Under the pieces are notes generated by a model. It saw nothing but the letters and a program-made list of their open reading frames with translations, had not been told where the DNA came from and made no database searches. A stretch of 64,000 bases of DNA, from the NCBI RefSeq assembly GCF_003594915.1, contig NZ_QZCS01000004.1:349040-413039 (forward strand). The letters run 5' to 3'. A program made the position numbers and the translations under genes. Positions within the stretch are counted from its first letter, which is position 1, and the number at the start of each line of letters is the position of its first letter. Positions 60,005 through 64,000 of this stretch are shown one piece after another. The stretch is from Enterobacter chuandaensis. Lineage in GTDB: Bacteria; Pseudomonadota; Gammaproteobacteria; Enterobacterales; Enterobacteriaceae.

Positions 60005-60766
60005 GTGCATTATCAACCGCAAAAAAACCTGCTGCAGAACCGAATCATTCTTGTCACTGGTGCCAGCGATGGCATTGGTCGCGAAGCAGCCCTGACATAT
60101 GCTGATTATGGCGCAAGCGTTATTCTGATTGGGCGCAATGAAGAAAAGCTGAAAGGTGTTGCTCTGGAGATCGAAGCCGCAGGCGGTGCGCCAGTCCGCT
60201 GGTACACGCTTGATTTGCTTAGCTGCACGCCCGCGGTGTGCCAGGAATTAGCCCAACGCATCAGCACCCACTATCCGAGACTCGACGGCGTGCTGCATAA
60301 CGCCGGTTTGTTAGGCGAAGTGCGCCCGATGGATGAACAGGATCCTGATATCTGGCAGCAGGTGATGCAGGTTAACGTCAACGGCACATTTTTCCTCACG
60401 CAGGCATTGCTTCCTTTATTACTCAAATCCGAGTCAGGTTCTCTGGTCTTTACCTCTTCCAGCGTGGGCCGAGAGGGACGCGCAAACTGGGGAGCGTATG
60501 CTGTCTCAAAATTCGCGACCGAGGGCATGATGCAGGTGCTGGCGGAGGAGTATCAGAGCCGCCATCTGCGCGTAAACTGCATTAACCCGGGCGGCACGCG
60601 CACCAAAATGCGCGCCAGTGCGTTCCCGACGGAAGATCCGCAGAAGCTGAAAACCCCGGCTGATATCATGCCGCTCTACCTCTGGCTGATGGGCGACGAC
60701 AGCCGCCGCAAAACCGGAATGACCTTTGATGCCCAGCCGGGCCGCAAACCGGGGATTTCGCAATGA
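60005..60766 (+). CDS. yciK: Short-chain dehydrogenase YciK
   Basis: Classical short-chain dehydrogenase of unknown substrate. The 253 residues contain the cofactor motif VTGASDGIGRE near 18-28, NAG in LHNAGLLGEV near 98, and the catalytic Ser-Tyr-Lys set in FTSSSVGREGRANWGAYAVSKFA read as FTSSSV and YAVSKFA near 150-170. It uses a GTG start behind GAGGAG, as its E. coli counterpart does. It overlaps btuR by four bases, so the pair is co-translated. Confidence 0.96.
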   Translation: MHYQPQKNLLQNRIILVTGASDGIGREAALTYADYGASVILIGRNEEKLKGVALEIEAAGGAPVRWYTLDLLSCTPAVCQELAQRISTHYPRLDGVLHNAGLLGEVRPMDEQDPDIWQQVMQVNVNGTFFLTQALLPLLLKSESGSLVFTSSSVGREGRANWGAYAVSKFATEGMMQVLAEEYQSRHLRVNCINPGGTRTKMRASAFPTEDPQKLKTPADIMPLYLWLMGDDSRRKTGMTFDAQPGRKPGISQ

Positions 60767-61353
60767 GTGAAGAACGCCATCAGCAGCGCCAGCAGCGTCT
60801 GAAAGAACAGGTCGATGCGCGCGTCGCGGCAGCTCAGGACGAACGAGGGATTGTCATTGTTTTTACCGGAAACGGTAAAGGGAAAACCACTGCCGCGTTT
60901 GGTACCGCCACCCGCGCAGTCGGCCACGGGCAAAAAGTCGGCGTTATTCAGTTTATCAAAGGCGAGTGGCCCAACGGCGAGCGAAACTTACTTGAGCCTC
61001 ACGGCGTTGAGTTTCAGGTGATGGCGACCGGGTTTACCTGGGATACCCAGAACCGTGAAACCGATACCGCAGCCTGTCTCGCCGTCTGGGAGCATGCAAA
61101 GCGAATGCTGGCCGATCCCTCGCTGAATATGGTTCTGCTGGATGAGATCACCTACATGGTCGCCTACGACTATCTGCCGCTGGACGCCGTGCTGGACGCT
61201 CTGAACAACCGCCCTGCGCATCAGACGGTGATTATCACGGGCCGCGGGTGTCATCGGGATATTCTGGAAATGGCAGATACCGTCAGCGAGCTGCGACCGG
61301 TCAAACATGCGTTTGATGCAGGAATCAAAGCGCAAATAGGTATTGATTACTAA
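60763..61353 (+). CDS. btuR: Cob(I)yrinic acid a,c-diamide adenosyltransferase
   Basis: CobA/CobO-type corrinoid adenosyltransferase; transfers the adenosyl group of ATP to cobalt, making coenzyme B12. The 196 residues have a long charged N-terminal helix (RHQQRQQRLKEQVDARVAAA), the P-loop FTGNGKGKTTAAFG near 36, and the family motifs VVLLDEITYM read as MVLLDEITYM near 125 and IITGRGCH near 162. Overlaps yciK by four bases. Confidence 0.97.
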   Translation: MSEERHQQRQQRLKEQVDARVAAAQDERGIVIVFTGNGKGKTTAAFGTATRAVGHGQKVGVIQFIKGEWPNGERNLLEPHGVEFQVMATGFTWDTQNRETDTAACLAVWEHAKRMLADPSLNMVLLDEITYMVAYDYLPLDAVLDALNNRPAHQTVIITGRGCHRDILEMADTVSELRPVKHAFDAGIKAQIGIDY

Positions 61354-61356
61354 AGA

Positions 61357-61384
61357 AAAAGCCCGGTGCATTCACCGGGCTTTT
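61357..61384. terminator. Bidirectional terminator between btuR and rluB
   Basis: AAAAGCCCGGTG-CATT-CACCGGGCTTTT, a 12-bp perfect stem including the A- and T-runs, sits three bases past both convergent stops. Confidence 0.92.
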
Positions 61385-61387
61385 CGA

Positions 61388-62263
61388 TTAACCGTTGTTA
61401 TTCCGGCTGCCAGAGCGGCGATTGCTGCTGACCTGGCTGTGACGCTTCACCGCACGGCGGATCTGATTCGCCTTCATGCGGCGACGATCTTTTTCAACCG
61501 CCACTTTAGAAGTGGTTTCTGGCGTCAGGCCAACCAGCTCGCGCAGGTAGTTAGTCTGGGTAAGATCCAGTTCGGTATAACCACCGCGTGGCAGACCTTT
61601 TGGCAGCAGAATGTCGCCATAGCGAACGCGGATCAGGCGGCTCACCTGCACACCAACCGCTTCCCACAGACGACGCACCTCGCGGTTACGGCCTTCGGTC
61701 AGGGTCACGTTGTACCACTGGTTAATCCCTTCACCACCGGTAAATTTGATGGTTTTGAACGCCGCGGGACCGTCTTCCAGCTGCACGCCACGCGACAGGT
61801 CGCGCAGTTTATTTTCGTCAACCTGGCCGAAGACGCGAACGGCGTATTCACGCTCAACTTCACGGCTTGGGTGCATCAGCCGGTTTGCCAGTTCACCATC
61901 GGTGGTAAACAGCAGCAGACCACAGGTGTTTACGTCCAGACGACCGACGGCTATCCAGCGAGCACCACGCAGTTTAGGCAGACGGTCAAATACCGTCGGA
62001 CGACCTTCCGGGTCGTTGCGGGTACACAGCTCACCCTCCGGCTTGTAGTAAGCCAGCACGCGGCAGATCTGTTCAGCGGACTCTTTCACGGAGATAAGAT
62101 GACCGTCGATGCGGATCTTCAGCCCCGGTACGATTTCTACGCGGTCACCCAGCGTGGCGATTTTACCGTCCACACTCACGCGGCCCGCTTCAATAATGGC
62201 TTCGATTTCACGGCGTGAGCCGTGGCCGGCGCGCGCCAGCACTTTCTGTAACTTCTCGCTCAT
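61388..62263 (-). CDS. rluB: 23S rRNA pseudouridine 2605 synthase RluB
   Basis: Modifies U2605 of 23S rRNA. The 291 residues have an S4 RNA-binding domain (1-60: [20 protein letters not shown]), the RsuA-type catalytic domain with the catalytic aspartate in [15 protein letters not shown] near 108, and a basic, asparagine-rich tail ([13 protein letters not shown]). It is the last core gene in the window: in E. coli the region beyond leads to yciQ/yciO and trp, but here a recombinase gene follows. Confidence 0.97.
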   Translation of the reverse strand: MSEKLQKVLARAGHGSRREIEAIIEAGRVSVDGKIATLGDRVEIVPGLKIRIDGHLISVKESAEQICRVLAYYKPEGELCTRNDPEGRPTVFDRLPKLRGARWIAVGRLDVNTCGLLLFTTDGELANRLMHPSREVEREYAVRVFGQVDENKLRDLSRGVQLEDGPAAFKTIKFTGGEGINQWYNVTLTEGRNREVRRLWEAVGVQVSRLIRVRYGDILLPKGLPRGGYTELDLTQTNYLRELVGLTPETTSKVAVEKDRRRMKANQIRRAVKRHSQVSSNRRSGSRNNNG

Positions 62264-62375
62264 TGAGCTTCCTCAGGTGTCGCCTTCACAGGCGTCTGGT
62301 ATACTTTCTAAAACAACGAGTTAGCCAATAAATCGACTTAACTCACTGATCTGTAACTCTTTCATGGTACACAGC

Positions 62376-64000
62376 ATGGCAAACAACGTGTCACACAAGC
62401 TGTCACACACAATGATTCGTGGGCGCACATACTACACTAACTTTAGACTAAATGATTCAACAAGTTTTGTGCGTCTGAGTCTCGGTACTGATAGCCGAAA
62501 GCAAGCAGAAGTGATCATGAATCAGATCCGCCCTTTCATTCCCCTTGTGCAGAATGGAACGATGAGCCTCGAAGAGTTCAAACGCAAAATGCAAGGCTAC
62601 CGAGCTGCCACTAAGCAGGACTTTGACAACTATCTTCTACATGCACTCGAAAAAGATATTGCAGAGGTGGAGCGTCTGCCGGAGTTAGGACAGTGGCACA
62701 GAAACATACATCCTAATTGTCTATTATCTGCTTCAGATACGGTAGAAGCCGCACAAGGCTATTCGGAAGCTCACTTCCAACGCATGGTTAATGGTAGCGA
62801 TCAGACAGCAAACGAAGTGCTTGCAAGTCTTCACATGAAGAAACTTGAACTTTCCAAGGGAGATTTGCCCTTTGCGAATCAAGTAGGTGCTGCACTTGAT
62901 ATGAGCCGCGCGACCGTCGCGCAAGCCTATGAAGCATTCTATTCGAAAGATTTGCTACGATATCGCCAACTCATTGCAACACTGCAAAATCAGTTAGAAG
63001 AGCAGAAACTAAAATCTTCACCCCAAAGTAGGGTTGAAACAAACCAGGCTTTTTCAACGGAAGTTAAAGATACCGCAAGCCAAGCAATCAAACTTTCCGA
63101 AGCATGGACGCAGTATGTTGAAGAAAAAGGTCAAAAATGGCGAGCAAGCATCGCTAACGAGAACCAGCGTTTCTTTGATGTGCTGATTTACGTTATTGGT
63201 GATAAACCGATTGATCGGGTTACTAAGCAAGATATTCGTGAAGCGCTGAAAGTGACCGAAAACTTACCTACTCGTACTAAGCTGCCATACAAGCGCCTAT
63301 CTTTGCCTGAATGCATTGATTATGACGTACCAGAGGAAGATCTGATCAGTAGTCAGCATGTTGAAAAACATCTCAAGATCTGGCGCTCGCTTTTTAAAAC
63401 TTACCTCGTCGAAACCAAAGACCAGTTAGAGAAATCCCCAACCGATGGAATCACATATGAGGTGAAGCCTAATCGGAGAGGTCATTTCAGCAACACTGAG
63501 TTGAGTAAGCTTAAAACCAAGCTGTTCTCACTGGAAAATAACGATTGGCGCAAATGGTACTTCCTCACCCTCATTTATACTGGTGCTCGACGTGGCGAGA
63601 TTGCCTCTATCAGAAAGCGGGACATCCGTTTAGATGAAGAAACTTCACGCTGGTACATTTATATAGAAGACGGGAAAACCGAACATGCCCAACGCCAGAT
63701 ACCACTCAATAAGGTTTTAGAGTCAGGTTTACTCAGTCTTGCCGATGCTCTAAACGATGGTGATCTGATTTTCAGTGACTTACCTAACTACACCACAGCA
63801 ACAGTCGAATGGGGTAAGTTGATGAATGAAACAGGTATCCCTGATTATGATGAGTTTGGGCTAAAAAGGCGCATACATAGTCTTCGTCACACCTTCGTAA
63901 GCCATTGCCTTGCATCTGGGGGCGTGTCTTTACCTTTGATGCAGTTTGTAGTTGGTCATTCCCGAACCCAAAGTTTAGGCGTCACCTCTATTTACACGCA
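62376..64000 (+). CDS. Tyrosine recombinase / phage-type integrase (3' end outside window)
   Basis: A continuous frame translated by hand to the window edge, 541 codons without a stop. It begins MANNVSHKLSHTMIRGRTYY, a typical N-terminal integrase segment, has a long helical middle with a SAM-like core-binding part (KLSEAWTQYVEEKGQKWR near 245), and a catalytic domain with all active-site residues visible: Arg in IYTGARRGEI, Lys in EDGKTEHAQRQI, HxxR in HSLRHTF, His in VVGHSRTQ and the nucleophile Tyr in SIYTH at the very edge. An in-frame ATG at 62364 is an alternative start; neither has a strong ribosome site. More AT-rich than rluB. It probably drives integration of an element lying to the right. 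Confidence 0.88.
   Translation, partial: MANNVSHKLSHTMIRGRTYYTNFRLNDSTSFVRLSLGTDSRKQAEVIMNQIRPFIPLVQNGTMSLEEFKRKMQGYRAATKQDFDNYLLHALEKDIAEVERLPELGQWHRNIHPNCLLSASDTVEAAQGYSEAHFQRMVNGSDQTANEVLASLHMKKLELSKGDLPFANQVGAALDMSRATVAQAYEAFYSKDLLRYRQLIATLQNQLEEQKLKSSPQSRVETNQAFSTEVKDTASQAIKLSEAWTQYVEEKGQKWRASIANENQRFFDVLIYVIGDKPIDRVTKQDIREALKVTENLPTRTKLPYKRLSLPECIDYDVPEEDLISSQHVEKHLKIWRSLFKTYLVETKDQLEKSPTDGITYEVKPNRRGHFSNTELSKLKTKLFSLENNDWRKWYFLTLIYTGARRGEIASIRKRDIRLDEETSRWYIYIEDGKTEHAQRQIPLNKVLESGLLSLADALNDGDLIFSDLPNYTTATVEWGKLMNETGIPDYDEFGLKRRIHSLRHTFVSHCLASGGVSLPLMQFVVGHSRTQSLGVTSIYT

Noticed and set aside
62318..62344. GAGTTA / TAACTC inverted repeat before the integrase as attachment core
   Set aside because: Six-base arms are common by chance, and the other end of the element is not visible, so no repeat can be compared.

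Overview
The window is chromosomal DNA of a member of the Enterobacteriaceae. Gene order and protein sequences match the tpx-tyrR-psp-sap-fabI-acnA-cysB-topA-rluB segment of Escherichia coli almost gene for gene, at slightly higher GC. The differences (intact ycjV, no pspE, no puu operon, extra genes near tpx and between sapF and fabI) suggest Enterobacter or a close relative such as Lelliottia or Leclercia; the genus is inference. No rRNA, tRNA, CRISPR array or insertion sequence was found.

Region by region. 1-4.7 kb: murein-peptide uptake and recycling (mppA cut by the window edge, mpaA, ycjG), the thiol peroxidase tpx, and an exported aldose-epimerase-like protein with a CRP-type site, absent from E. 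coli at this position. 4.7-8.9 kb: ycjX-ycjF-tyrR, with a heat-shock-type promoter before ycjX and a TyrR-box-like operator before tyrR. 9-22.8 kb: the ycj glycoside cluster. A ten-gene minus-strand operon ycjMNOPQRSTUV is followed by the porin ompG, with the LacI-type regulator ycjW divergent from ycjX. It encodes an outer-membrane pore, an ABC importer, two glycoside phosphorylases, a 3-keto-sugar oxidation/epimerisation module and beta-phosphoglucomutase, so it should import unusual glucosides or gulosides and convert them to glucose phosphates. An identical 14-bp LacI-type palindrome lies at the ycjM start and, 10 kb away, just before ycjU.

22.9-31 kb: phage-shock genes pspABCD and divergent pspF, then sapABCDF. 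31.1-37.9 kb: an accessory block between sapF and fabI. It holds a TupA-like ATP-grasp protein, a two-component system whose histidine kinase is broken by a one-base frameshift, a small membrane protein, and an RND efflux permease with no adaptor or outer-membrane partner nearby. 38-62.3 kb: conserved core genes: fabI, yciW, rnb, pdeR, yciZ, yciT, osmB, yciH, pyrF, lapB, lapA, pgpB, ribA, acnA, the small-protein genes ymiC, yciX and ymiA, cysB, topA, yciN, sohB, yciK, btuR and rluB.

62.3-64 kb: synteny with E. coli ends at rluB. An AT-richer tyrosine recombinase gene starts about 110 bp past rluB and runs off the window. This is probably the edge of an integrated element that continues to the right.

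The best candidates for new biology are the sapF-fabI block, the paired YcjW-type operators, and the element beginning at the right edge.
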